Assembly (NCBI GenBank): GCA_003260075.1
Contig: QLIY01000228.1
Location: 124,522 to 188,521, forward strand
DNA from: Phallusia mammillata
Taxonomy: Eukaryota; Chordata; Ascidiacea; Phlebobranchia; Ascidiidae
Reading direction: 5' to 3'
DNA: 64,000 nucleotides
Shown here: one piece after another, positions 1 to 12,087 of the stretch
Position numbering within the stretch: position 1 is the first letter of the stretch
Layout of the letters: every line of letters starts with the position of its first letter
Notes under the pieces: generated by a model
Databases searched by the model: none
Told to the model about the DNA's origin: nothing
The model's input: only the letters and a program-made list of their open reading frames with translations
Program-made: the position numbers and the translations under genes

Positions 1-3000
1 TGCGTCTGGAGCGCTTTGTGCGAGAAAAGAAGTAACAAGCAGTAAGTTTGAAGTTGACCTTAACGTTTAAACTAAAACAAATTCTCAGCAAAATTGGTTG
101 AGTTTTTCGCGTCGGGTTCGAGGTTATATGACTTTACGGGCCTGACGTTACACTCGGCATCATATGTACCATAATTTACCTTGGTAAATAACATTAGGGT
201 ATATTTCTTGGTAAATATTATTTTACAAATTTGGCTTGGGTTCAGCCTTCTCCTTAGGTAGTGTAAAACTGTTTCAAGCATCTTGCAAACAGTCTAAACG
301 CCCAACACAGCAAATGTCTACATATAATACGTCAATTTGTCAGTAGGTATACTTATGCTGATTTTTCTGACCTATGCCTTGCCATATGTCGAAATGCTTA
401 GCGACCTGCCGATTCGGTATAACGCCTTCAATAGACCTGGCGTATTATCATCTGTTATTGCCTAAGTCGCGTTTCAAGTCCGTTTTCTCTTGTGTTTTTA
501 TGGTTTATTATTATTAGTTTGGATTTTACAGATGTGTGATGGTGACATACATTTGGTTTGCAGGTCCCGCAGAAGGCTCATGTCAAACGCAGGCAGCCTG
601 TAGCACGCTATGTGATGGAGTCACGTAAGTAAAAGTCCAAAAACATATATAAAATCGTTATGTTTCATGGACAATTAATTTACGCACATAGGAAAAAACC
701 TCTTTGGTTCTACTTCCTCAATTGACAAAAGAGTATTATAAAATAATAACAAAAAACGATAAACTATATCTTGGATAAAAAAAAACAAATTTGACAACGT
801 TTGTTTCAGGTTAAAATCAGTTAGCCACCTTTAGAAAACAAATATATATTTTGCTTATTGAAGCATCTTCAGTGTAAAACGCTTCCAAACTTGTAACCGT
901 ATAGTATATAAAAGGTGGAAATCGTTACAAGAATGGTAAATAGAATAGGGACGGATTCCCAGAATCAATTTACTAGGATTTATTACTAAGAAAATTCAAC
1001 TTTTTATAATGGAATGTTTGATCCCTCTAAAGGTAATTGTTTTCCAGGGATTGTACATCGGCGTGTTGTAACGATGCAGACAACTGCAACAGTCGTTCTG
1101 TGACTGATATGACGAATATCGTTCGGTGTGGATTCGATTCAGTGGTGGACGGACCGCTTACCGCAGTTATGACTTGTGCAGCGACACAACAATGCCAAAG
1201 AACTCAAACTACTGGCTCAGGTACAACACACAATCATACATATTTTCTATATGGCGACATAATATGTTGTCATCACAAAAATCTTATTTTTATGGCTGCT
1301 AACAAGTTTGGTGTTTTTTTAAATTTAAGAGAAAAACAATCTTATTGAGGTCAAACATCGGGTTTTGTCACTGGTTCCAAAGAAACAGCAATCTCTGGCT
1401 GAAGGATAATGTTTTTTTTAATGTTAACTACTATAGCTCATGCTTGTCATTAAACTACAATGGTGACAAGAAATGTGTTGCATCTCGCCTTAATAAGTTT
1501 ACCAAGCTCAGCGAAGTGGTTCCCCCCCCCCCCCGCTGAAGGATAATGTTTTTTTTAATGTTAACTACTATAGCTCATGCTTTTCATTAAAATATAATGG
1601 TGACAAGAAATTTTTCGCCTTAAAAAATGCATCTCGCCTTAATAAGTTTACCAAGCTCAGCGAAGTGGTTCCAAAATTTTTTCGGCAAATTCCTTCGGTT
1701 ATTGAAAACATTTTCATTCCTCCCTAATATACTACATGGTAGATGTTAAACCATACAAAGATCTTTTAAAAATGGAAAAAAATAGTCCCCAGTTGGGAAC
1801 CACTTGCCTAGAGCATAGAACTTAGATCAATTAAACTGCGTTTGACAAACATTGTAAGAAACTGGCAACACTATATGAGCCGAGCCTATTCCGAGATAAC
1901 AGAGACTGTTAGATTGTTTACCCTCTATACATCCATGATTTGTACATGATGTTTTGTTGTTCAAGATGACGCAGTGACTACAGAGGGATCTTGTATTGCC
2001 GGAGACGCCACATGTGGAAGTGGATGCAATGCACCGTGAGTGAAATTAAATGTGAAAAAGTGCGAAAAGTGCGCTGCTTGTTGTGGTTTTAGAAACTGTT
2101 GCATGCAAAAACATGATTCTTTATAATAGGACAACTAGTTAAACGTATTGATCGGACAGTCTTGTCCACCTGCGTTAAATGTGATTGTCAAAGTTAAGAA
2201 TTATGTTTGCTACTTGCAGAAGTTGCGTGTTCTCATGCTGTAGCAACGCTGATCTGTGCAACAACATCGCAATTTCTACCGCAGCCCCAACCAACCCGCA
2301 GTGTTTAGTGGGAAGCAGCACTCAGGTTGGAGATAATGCTGCAACTGGGAGTTTAACTTCTACACAATGTGATCCTGACTACTTCTGTGGAAGAACTGAA
2401 ACCACCACTACAACAGGTAAGAAGGGACACAATGGATGTGCACTAGTTCCCAGAAATCAGTTAGCTTTAGTATAAAGAACAAACCTATTTCGCTTATGCA
2501 TGCATCTTTATTGTCTAAAAAGGCAACACACAAGGGGATTAAAACTAGACAAACGCGCCCCAACCTATCTCAATTAACCCTCAACTTAAAGCCTGATAGA
2601 CAAACAAGACTAGAAAAATAACAGCGTAAAAAAGCAGGTAAAATGCGAAGAAAACAATAGATGTGCACTAATTATATCGGACTATTTTTCACAGACAACG
2701 TGGACACCGTAGTAACAGTTGGATCATGTCAAGCCCCCCCCCCCCCAGCAGACTCATGCGACTTGCTCTGTGCAGATGACTCGTAAGTTTATACAAGTAA
2801 ATAACAACAAGTAACATTTAGGCCTGGAATCAATTAAATTGTCATCCTCTAATATGACATAGAAAATCTTTCTTCGAAAATAGTTTGTTTTCACTTCAAG
2901 TAAATTCAAGTACCCTACAACGAGTTTTCAATTTTCTCAACAGACAAGGCAAGTATGTTCGTATTTCAATGCATTTCGTTACCGGATTTTGCTTTCTTGC

Positions 3001-4494
3001 GCAATTACAATTATTTGAAAGTACCAGAAAATTTACATACTGCTGTAAAGTTTTATGTGGTTGTTCTTTAGTTCAAGTAAACCCACTCAATATGCTTGCA
3101 ATTTTCCACTAGAAACTGTCAAAAAACGCATCCAGATCCCGCTTGGTGTTTGTTTAGTGCGATTGTGTTGCTCTTTAACTAAGCGAAATAAACTCAACTC
3201 AACTGTTCCAAACAAATTTCAAAATATGCAGAAACTGCGTCCGCGCATGCTGCAACGATGCAGATGATTGCAACGATGTTTCGGTTGCTATGATGACAAG
3301 CACGCTGACTTGCCACTCAGGGACAGTCGACGGAACAACTTTAACCGCAACAACGGCCTGCACCACCGCGAACCACGTATGTGCCAGAGCAGAAACCACA
3401 ACTGGAACGGGAGGTAAAAACGCAATGCGACTCACGAAACAATATGGCGTCGCAGATTTAAAAACGACTTTGCAAGTTATAACTTTTGTTCTACTGGATG
3501 CATTGGGTGTTTATGCTAAAAAATACATCTTATTCTATATTGGTTGTTTTTCACGGAAAGTTACCGAAATTGTCACACTAATTAGGGTTAGAAAGACAGT
3601 TAACCTCTCCCTAAAACTCTTTTCAGATTCAGCCACAGTTGAAACAGTTGGATCGTGTCAAGCTCAAAGCGCATGTGAATCATTGTGTGACTCAACTCAG
3701 TAAGTGTTTTAATGGATGTATAAAACTAAGATATGAAAATAAAGCAATAGCTCCACATACCAAGTAAAATTTGTTGTAAATCAACTTGAAGCCATTGTGG
3801 TGCTATTGAATGGAACATTTGCTGCTCTAACATACATCTGGATGTTTTACTGCATTTGTCTTCCACAGGGGATGTGTGAGCGCTTGCTGCAGCAGTTCGG
3901 ATCTCTGCAACAGTTTAACATGGAGCCAACAAACAGCCCGAAACTGTTACGTTGGAAGTTCAACTTCAGACACACCAGTTATGGATATGACTTACACTCG
4001 GTGCGCTGCATCCGAACAGTGCGGAAGAACCCAGACATCTGCAACATCTGGAAGTAAGTCTTGTAACTTATAACGGTACCAACTAGTTGGCTGTTATTTG
4101 CACTTTTGTACGGATCAATAGCCGTAATGTAGGCCAAGAAAAAGCGGCAGTTTCAATAAACTGTTTCTTTTCAGGTACAACAACAGTAACTACAGAAGGA
4201 TCCTGTACAGCAGCATCTGCATGTGACACTCTTTGTGGATCGTAAGTTGCAAACAAACCATATTTTAAAGTTCAGCATTTTACGACTAAGGTTCTTTTAA
4301 AGAAAATTAACACCACACAAAGCTCCAAAGAAACTCCAAATCAATCAATCAACCATTTAAATTCATAAGTTTTAACTGGATAAATAAACGTTTAAAGCCA
4401 ATTGTTAAAAAAGAACTTTTCAATGTTTTAGAGCTGAAGGCTGTGTTTTCACGTGCTGTGATACTGATGGCTGTAACTCACAAGCAGTCCCAAC

Positions 4495-4586
<92 letters not shown>

Positions 4587-4700
4587 ACAACCACAACCAC
4601 CACAACAGCAACTACAACAACTGGTGGTGCTGAACACGGAGCAAAAATTAATATCTTACTGATGATGGGTCTTTTGGTTCTCATTTGCTTCATAGCTTAA
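1..4700 (+). CDS. 3' end of a long multi-LU-domain, GPI-anchored surface protein (5' end outside window)
   Basis: Exons by splice sites and frame: 1-41 (partial), 564-624, 1048-1220, 1966-2035, 2220-2416, 2695-2782, 3232-3413, 3627-3699, 3869-4053, 4175-4241 and 4432-4700. Together they encode five LU (Ly6/uPAR) domains, the first one partial, each with ten Cys and a CCxxxxCN ending. A Thr-rich stalk follows, then a tail with GAEHGAKIN and a hydrophobic run ending at TAA 4698-4700. This is typical of GPI-anchored LU proteins. AATAAA lies at 4706-4711. Domain types resemble the repeating alpha/beta/gamma types of the gene starting at 50376, so this looks like the end of a second giant gene. 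Poly-C tracts interrupt the exon at 2734-2746 (in frame) and the stalk at 4497-4586 (out of frame as written). Ligand and role are unknown. Exon calls are strong; the extent of the gene upstream is not visible. Confidence 0.8.
362..455 (+). repeat. SINE tail fragment in an intron
   Basis: The segment matches the body and tail of the tRNA-headed SINE at about 12470-12630: a stretch with tgccttgc, then gattcggta, then cctggcgta. The tRNA-like head is missing. It lies in the intron between 41 and 564. Confidence 0.6.
1398..1665 (+). repeat. Intronic tandem duplication with poly-C at the junction
   Basis: Sequence 1398-1521 is repeated, slightly diverged, from 1535 onward. C13 (1522-1534) lies exactly between the copies. 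It sits in the intron between exons 1048-1220 and 1966-2035, so coding is unaffected. Confidence 0.75.
4497..4586. repeat. 90-nt poly-C tract inside the stalk-coding exon
   Basis: An uninterrupted C run sits between the last LU cysteines (frame starting 4433) and the Thr stalk (frame starting 4587). The two frames differ, so at this exact length the terminal exon cannot be read through. It probably stands for unresolved or lost stalk sequence rather than a poly-proline segment. Confidence 0.85.
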
Positions 4701-7194
4701 TGTACAATAAACAATTCAAATGGGGACGAGGATCAGAATATTTTGTACATTTAAGTCCTGCGTCACACCTCGTTCACCTAATTGCTTCAAACAACTACCG
4801 AAATCTTTACGTATGTCGTTTAAGGCGTGAAGTTTATGAAAGTTTAAAAATGTTTTTCATTTTCTTTTTCGGGATCACAATTACAAGAAGTATATTACAA
4901 AACTTGCAAACTAAAAGTGGATTACTTTAATAGACTTCACACAGCTTTAAGCAATTTTAATATATAACTTTAGACCAAGAAAGGTAAGCCTTTCATTTTC
5001 CCCAGGTAAAAAGTTTGTGAGACTGAACACAAATTAAACTTGTTTTTTGAAATAAGTTATATGGTTGAAAATAAATTTGCTAGTCTGTTCTGTATTAAAT
5101 AACAGCTCTGTTTTAGGATTTTGAGAATATTTTTAGCCTATTTAAACAAGTGAGTTTTTAGCAACATGGCCTATTTAGGTTGTAATCTTGTTTTCTAATT
5201 ACGTTGTGATGCACCAAATGTAAGACACGTGACAAAAATTTGCTTAGTTTTCCTGATGTGCTTTGTAGTTTAAGCAACTAAGCATCCCATTAAAAATTTT
5301 ACTCGCAATTAGAGAATGATGGGTTTTCGTTATTTTTTACGTAAAGTCATTGTGTCCAAAACGCATTAGTGCAGCCAAGGTCCCACGCCATGGGTAATCG
5401 AGACGTAAAGATTGTTAGGGATTCAAGGACATATCGAGTAGATAGAGTTTAGCTATACTTTATGCCGTTTGTGAATTTTGTTACAGATCAGTTCGGGTCA
5501 TTTCGGAAAAGCTTGGTCACTCGATCCCTATTTTAGGTTTTGTTTTGTTAGGGTTCGTTTAGGGTGGGCTCTTGGATAACTTAGGGACGCTTTGACATGC
5601 ACAGCGACCCGGACAAATTGCTTTCTTCTATTCGCTCACTTCAACGCAATAATTTCTGTGAAGTTCGAACACATACACTTGTTTGTGAAAGTATAAAGGT
5701 GGGTGATGTAATATAGAGTTGTAAAGTAAATCATTGTCATTGAAGAGACTCAGACTTTGTGTTGCGATGTTTGCTGTAAGTTGTCGCAGGAAATGAGATT
5801 GCGTTGGGCAGTCATGTTTTTGTCATGTTTTTTGGTGTTTAGTTTATTTGCAAGATCTGGAGTTTGCAAGTAAAAGGAAACAGGTTTGTTACCCTTTTAA
5901 AATTGGCGATTGACGCCAAATTAAAGAGAAGTTGCAGCAGGGAATGAGATTGCGTTAGGCTGCAGCTTTAACATTTTCAAGTCAAAGACAAATAGTTTTG
6001 CATATTATTGATCGTTTTCATTTTTTTTATTGTTAGTTTTGATTGTTAGTTTTTCGGTCTTGACAAGGGCAATAGCAAAAACATTTAATTTGAAACAAAA
6101 ACAGTTTTTATTTTTTAAGTAAAGAAAACATTTGCTGTACGCTTACAAGCCCCCCCCCCTGTTAGTTTTTCGGTCTTGACAAGGGCAATAGCAAAAACAT
6201 TTAATTTAAAACAAAAACAGTTTTTATTTTTTTAAGTAAAGAAAACATTTGCTGTACGCTTACAACCGTAAAGGTGAATGTAACAGAACGCTAAGGATTT
6301 CTTAGGTGTAAGTTCTGTGGTTAAAACGAGAAGACAAGACTAGCCCGAAGGCTCGATGCAAACAACAGATTTGTTGCTGCGGTAAACTTAGCTAACACAC
6401 AAAAATGCGAAGATGACCCAAGGTACCGAGGTCGCATGAGAATCTTAGCAACACCTATTTGTACAAGGGCCGAACTATGACACCTCTATCTTCCTAGTGT
6501 TAAAATATATAGGGACACCGTTTTCGGGATCACTGGATAATCTAAAGCCTATTTATGTTCCCGGAATATTTTAATTGCCTAAATATAGCCAGTTTAACAA
6601 ATTGTTACGGCGCTGAGACATTATTTAGTGCTGTAGATTATAAAAAGGAAATAGGCGATGTTTTAAAAATAGTTTATATCGCCTCAAATAGACATAACGT
6701 TACGAAATACATATTACGAACATCACATTAAACTGACAACCAGGGTTGCCACCGCTTTGCATCCCGATATAAAGAAAACCTGAAAATTAAATTTTCGTAC
6801 GAAACGAAACAAACGTCTTTGAACAAATCTTCGCATTTATACGAGTCATGGCGCATTTAATGGGCCTGGCGTATACTGTGATTCATATAAGAGTGTACCG
6901 TGATCGCTGGTGTGCATAGACGCTTCAGGGCTGATCCCAGTTATGAATTTATGTTCATCTTAGGAGAAAAGATTCGTTTTTTTGAATTGCAACAGTAGTT
7001 GTAAAAAGTGACTGACGAATATACTGAACAACATAAAGACGTTTTATTGAGTTGCAAATATCATTTAATTAAAAACATAATTAAAAACTTGTGTATATAG
7101 AATACATATTAGTGCAGCCGTTTCAACAATCGCTGTTGTCATAATCATGAGTGCAGGTTGTCAACTAAGCTTGAAACAAATATTTATGTCTCTA

Positions 7195-7980
7195 TATAAG
7201 GTTTTTAATTTTTCAAATAATCAAATAATTTTTGTCCTTTCAAATCAAATAATCAAATAATTCAAATAATTTGGAATAGCGGATACATAAGACCCAGAGT
7301 CATTATTAAATAAGGATAGTTGAAATTACTAAACGAATTTTGTAAGCTCTTAGTCATTAAATCTAGGCTACATCTTTTTTTCTGTTTAAAATAATAAATT
7401 AGCACAGATCGAGACAAGCTTCAATTATTCTTCGTAATTTTGGCAAAGTCATATGTATTTCCGTGTGTATTTTTTTCTCTTTATTACAACAGCTCATTTT
7501 AGGCACTGGCTGAATTGAATTGACTTGTGACCTATACCATTTTAATCAATTGCTTAAAAAACTTACCCCCCCCCCTCTCTTTATTACAACAGCTCATTTT
7601 AGGCACTGGCTGAATTGAATTGAATTGTGACCTATATCATTTTAATCACTTGCTTAAAAAGCTTTAATTATTCCTGGGTGTAACTAATACCGAAATGAAT
7701 AGTAAATTGTCATGCTTTTTTGTCCAACATTTTTGGGGGAATCGGTGATGAACATTAATATAAGGCTGAAAACATATGTTTAAGTGCTTCTGTGTAACCG
7801 CAATTTCATAAAAATGTCACCAATGTGTTCAAATAAATTGATTTTAAACATATATCGAGGTATACTGCATAGGAAAAAATATGTAATTATTTGAAATGAA
7901 TAAAAAATTACTTGATAAATTTTCAAATAATTAAAAATTTCAAATAATCAAATAATTATTTGTTTGATAACAGCCCTAAT
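7195..7980. mobile_element. Possible AT-rich non-autonomous element
   Basis: Both edges are rich in TCAAATAAT motifs, and the right edge read on the minus strand begins TAGGGCTGTTATCAAAC, resembling some hAT-type MITE ends. The inverted symmetry is imperfect and I could not define a target-site duplication. No transposase ORF is present. Confidence 0.3.
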
Positions 7981-8117
7981 GTAAAATCAAACAAGCGTGT
8001 TCCTATGAAAATGTTGACTTGTACATATTTCCTTTACACATCGAAAACTGCAGTGAAGTAATTATGTTGTTAGAAGTCTAAAATTTATAACTTAATTTGT
8101 TTTTTGTTTTGTTTTTC

Positions 8118-8789
8118 AGCGAGAATATGCCGGTCGCTTTGGCTAACTTGACTTCGGTTTAGCAATCACACGACCGACACAAATTGCCTTCTTATTTTGT
8201 CTGCAAAATAATCAAAGTCCGATCTGTTTCTCACTTCGTTTCGGCGTCTTTTGATAAGATGTTGCTTTTGTGATAAAAAAGAATGTGTGTATGCTGTGTA
8301 AAATAGCTCGAAGGGGTCTGCTATTTCACCCCAATTTATTCTAGTATGAGAAAAACAACAGGTTGGCTTGTTGTTTTGATGTAATGTAGACCGCGCGTTT
8401 TTCGAGGCTTCGATGACGCGCCGTGTCTTGCATATTGCCGCGGGGAATAAAATGCTTACTAATAACTTCCACATCGTCGATTTATTACACAAAATTGTCG
8501 GTTGTTAATTTTTTGTTGTTGATTTAGGCACGCTCGCTTGTCTATGGTTCGTGCTTATTCCACTGCGAGTCTATGTTTTGTGACAATAATGTTTTGACTT
8601 GTTGCTGTAACTTGTTTAATGACAGCTGGAAGTGTGGCGTTGAGTAAACTTAATTGAATACAGGCAGGGTTGAAAGACGGAGTAAAACATGCTTGCGTTT
8701 CTAATACTATTATTTCTTGGTGACCTTACTCAGTTTTAACACTGGTTTCAAAATGTTTAGGGTTTTTAGTAAATTTTTAAGCGACACCA
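8118..8789 (+). promoter_or_regulatory. Conserved 5' flanking block of the compact LU genes (copy upstream of the 8790 gene)
   Basis: A block containing agcgagaatatgccgg, then cttgacttcggtttagcaa, gctcgcttgtctatggttcg, gttgctgtaacttg, gcagctggaag and cttgcgtttctaatac precedes this start codon. Copies precede the other compact genes. Conservation beyond coding sequence shows that the gene was copied together with its promoter. In this copy the CAG after the TACTATT run has mutated (ttcttgg). Confidence 0.6.
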
Positions 8790-9649
8790 ATGAACCAAAT
8801 ACTTGCTGTAGTCTTGCTGGTTGCTTTGATGTTGTTGGAAGCGCAACTAGTCAACGGTTTGAGTTGTGGTTTGGGATCGGATCCACCTGGATTTAAATAC
8901 ACTGAATGTCCTGCCTCTGCTACTTATTGTGGATTGACACAAACAACTTTTGACAATGGTTCTAAGATATCTGTCGCATCGTGCGAGGATGACGTCGTCG
9001 CATGTGATCAACTATGTGCTGGAGTCCCGTAAGTATAAATATCTGGGGGTTAAGTAAATGAAATACAACAAAACAATGTTTCACTTCAGAGTGGCATGTT
9101 GTCAATGTGTTAAAGTGAAATAAAGAAACACATTTAAAGAAGTTGTTTTTAAAAGCCTTGGCAACGTTTATATCAAACCGTTAACACGTTGTATTTGTAG
9201 CATGCTTATAATGACATGCACTGTTAAATAATTACGTCTTCCTATTCATAGCAGGATTATTAACAAATATATATGTTAAGGAATTGTAGGTCAGCATGCT
9301 GCAACGATCGGCCAAACTGCAACTTCAAGTATTTAGATGGATTACTTCATGACGTGACTTGTATGGCGGGAACAACAACAAATGAAACCCTTACCGAAAC
9401 GAAAATATGCCAGGTGTATGAGTTTTGCGCAAGGAGAGAAACCATCATTGATGGACTGAAGTCAAAGAATTTGAAACAGAAACTCGACACAAGGCAACGT
9501 TGTTAGTTACTCTCACTACAACGTAGTTATGTTTGCAGTCACAACAACAACCGGCATGTGTTCGATAATCGAAACCTGCAATATGCTCTGCAACAGTTTC
9601 ACGTGAGTACATTTCGTGACTTCTACAAAGGTGTTTGGGCTTTTCCGAA

Positions 9650-9815
9650 AGCAAAAAAAGTTCGATAAGATTGGATGGTTTGTCAAATGAGATCACAAAT
9701 TTTCTTCTGTTCAGAAATTGTGTATCCCCCCCCCCCCAGCAAAAAAAGTTCGATAAGATTGGATGGTTTGTCAAATGAGATCACATATTTTCTTCTGTTC
9801 AGAAATTGTGTATCC
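9650..9815 (+). repeat. Repeated intron/exon boundary around poly-C 9726-9737
   Basis: The intron end and the first codons of exon 4 occur twice (from 9650 and from 9738). The first copy is cut by C12 after TGTAT, and the second carries the whole exon. This is the same junction pattern as elsewhere in the window. Confidence 0.75.
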
Positions 9816-10255
9816 GCATGTTGCCGTGATGCGGATAATTGCAACGCTCGACCAGTTAGTGACATAAACAACATTGTGCGATGTGGGACCAAAATCAGAC
9901 CCAATGGAAATATTGTTCAACTCAGCACTTGTGCTCCGGGCAGTCACTGTGGAAGAATAGAAGATAGTAACCAAAAAGGTTGGCCCTAAACTTAAACTAA
10001 AATCCCCCCCCCCCCTTGAAACGAGAAACAAAGATTTGTTTGTGAGTTGTCTGAAATGCGATTTAAAGGCGTTTGCTTTAAAACCAAAACTTGTTTTCGT
10101 TTTAGCAACCGATGTTTATTGTCAGACAGCGGCTGCCTGTGATGCTGGACTTTGTGGGAACAGAACGTAAGTTATTTTTCAGTTTAGAATGGCCAAGAAC
10201 TTACAGTAGCGACCTGAAGATAATTAATTAAACATAAACTTATGAGAAGTTTTTC

Positions 10256-10812
10256 AAATTTTCAAACTCATTATATAAAAATATTTTTTTTAGTTTAAGA
10301 TATCTATAATGAGTAAAATATACGTGTTTTTACAGTAACTGTGTGGCTGCCTTGATGCCGAAACGACCAATGTAACCTCCTGAGTGTGGCTGAACTCAAT
10401 GTAAGGGGAACCACAACACTGGATACTACAACAGCAACTATAACTTCCACCTCCACTACAACAACAACACTTATAAGCACTACAGCAACAACACCTACAT
10501 CCACTACAGCAGTGTTTCTTAACCTTTTTAGTGCNAAATTTTCAAACTCATTATATAAAAATATTTTTTTTTAGTTTAAGATATCTATAATGAGTAAAAT
10601 ACACGTGTTTTTACAGTAACTGTGTGGCTGCCTTGATGCCGAAACGACCAATGTAACCTCCTGAGTGTGGCTGAACTCAATGTAAGGGGAACCACAACAC
10701 TGGATACTACAACAGCAACTATAACTTCCACCTCCACTACAGCAACAACACTTATAAGCACTACAGCAACAACACCTACATCCACTACAGGAACAACATC
10801 ACCTACAACCAC
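10256..10812 (+). repeat. Near-identical duplicated intron and terminal exon around a single N (10535)
   Basis: Sequence 10256-10510 recurs from 10536 with very few changes. Just before the N the first copy diverges into cagtgtttcttaacc, which looks like the edge of a hAT-type MITE inserted into the stalk. This suggests two haplotypes, one with the insertion, joined end to end. Confidence 0.7.
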
Positions 10813-10957
10813 AGCAACAAAAACCACTACAGCAACAACAACAATCACTACAGAAACAAGATCTACAACCACAACAGCAACAACATCTGGTGCTAAACAC
10901 GCAGCCCAAATTAATATTTCGATGACGATGTGTCTTGTTGTTCTCGTTGGTTCGTGA

Positions 10958-12087
10958 TTTAACTAATGACATTCTTGGTTGGTGTTTTTGTTACAACAAA
11001 ACTGCCAATACATTTGTAACTCGAATAGAGAAAAGATTTGTTTGAATTGCAACAATAAGTGTAAATACTTAACCAACATAAACACGTTTTATCGAGATGA
11101 AAACACTCATTTAATTAAAAACATAACTCCCGGAGAGCATGTATATTTAGTGGAGTTGTTTAAACAATCGCTGTTGTCAAGTAAATATTCACATTTACTA
11201 CATAGATGATGTATATTGTTTTTCAAACATTCGTGTTACCCAGGAAAATGTTGAAATGTTTGTGCGTATTTTGCTGCAATGTGGTTAAGTAGAAACTGCA
11301 TTAGTGCAGTCGTGTGTTGTCGAATGTTACTGGCAAGGAAGACGCACAAAAGTTTTCAGATTTTAACACATCTTCATGGGATAAAGTTTGACGACGGTTT
11401 GCGTTTGTGAAACAAAACAGGTCAGGCACTCATTTGTGTGTGTTTTAAATTTCCAGTATCTTATTACACATCGAAAATTGCAGTAAAGCATTTATGTTGT
11501 TAGAAGTCTAAAATTCATGATTTCATTTGTTTTTTCAGCGAGATTATGCCGGCCAGTTTGGCTAACTTGACTTCGGTTTAGCAATTACAGCAACCCAGAC
11601 AAATTGCCTTCTGTTTATAATCGTGAAAATCGTCAAATTCCGCTCTGTTTATCATTTTGTTTTGGCGCGTGCGTTTTGCGAGGCTTCGTTGATGCGACGT
11701 GTCTTGTAATTTGCCGCTGGCAAAATAATTCTGCTTTCAGCTCGGCCTAAATACCAATAGCTTTAACGTCGCCGGGTTATTACGCAAAAATGCCTGTTGT
11801 AGATTTTTCGTTGTTGCCTTGGGCAAACTCGCTTGTTAGTGGTTCGTGCTTATTCCGCTGCAAGACTATGTTCTTGTGACAATAATTTGTTTCACTTGTT
11901 GCTGTAACTTGTTTTATTGGCAGGTGGAAGTTTGGCGTTGAATAAAGTTATACAATATAGGCAGGGTTGAAAAAACGGCTAAAACACGCTTGCGTTTCTA
12001 ATACTACTATTTCAGGGTGGCCTTAATCAGTTTCAACACTGGCTTTAAAACAGTTTAGTTGTTTTTGTAAAGTTTTAAGCAACAGCA
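10958..12087. other. Intergenic region with conserved 5' block of the 12088 gene
   Basis: No LU exons. About 11368-11580 holds the conserved block (acatcttcat, gtttgacgacggttt, then agcgagattatgccgg). The rest of the block, ending in gcgtttctaatactac, continues to the start codon. Confidence 0.55.
11996..12015 (+). promoter_or_regulatory. Putative 5'UTR splice acceptor upstream of the 12088 start
   Basis: CTAATACTACTATTTCAG resembles a branch site, pyrimidine tract and AG, and lies 73 nt before ATG. Equivalents occur at about 21906, 27676, 31741 and 34083, upstream of other compact genes. In a tunicate this could accept a trans-spliced leader. Alternatively, the adjacent ATAAAAC could be a TATA-like element with initiation nearby. 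Two copies (about 8728 and 16706) lack the AG. Confidence 0.4.

Larger units (their letters stand above)
4701..8789. other. Intergenic region; 3' flank of the first gene and upstream region of the 8790 gene
   Basis: No LU exons or convincing ORFs were found. Contents: a tandem duplication with C10 between copies (6044-6149 / 6160-6267); an upstream block at about 6308-6470 that recurs at about 32430 and 40020; a SINE-tail-like piece near 6855; AT-rich CAAATAAT-type repeats at about 7200-7260 and 7920-7980, the latter ending in a hAT-like edge (reverse strand TAGGGCTG); another tandem duplication with C10 (7476-7565 / 7576-7665); and the conserved promoter block from about 8118. Confidence 0.6.
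8790..10957 (+). pseudogene. Compact three-LU-domain GPI-type gene with several disruptions
   Basis: Exons: 8790-9028 (signal peptide with MNQILAVVLL and first-domain cysteines), 9281-about 9446, 9539-9602, 9803-9978, 10106-10166, and a terminal exon from 10336 or its repeat at 10617 to 10957. Defects: the exon-2 donor present in paralogues (GATGGAG then GTGAG) is deleted, so translation would run to a stop at 9504-9506. The terminal exon has a one-base shift at the CC motif (ccttgatgcc versus cctgttgcc in paralogues), giving an early TAA. The hydrophobic tail also loses a base near 10948. The terminal frame lesion is in both apparent copies flanking the N at 10535, so it is unlikely to be a read error. 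Probably a pseudogene, though the first exon is clean. Confidence 0.7.

Noticed and set aside
4420..4693. Minus-strand poly-glycine ORFs
   Set aside because: They are the complement of the poly-C tract with no conserved flanks.
4443..4700. Poly-proline protein read through the C tract
   Set aside because: The start codon is out of frame with the real LU exon, and the proline run is only the homopolymer. The same applies to 28556-28951, 34346-34448 and 43400-43606.
10336..10957. CRISPR-like or satellite array from ACA-rich repeats
   Set aside because: The repeats are irregular trinucleotides coding for Thr/Ala in the stalk, without spacers.
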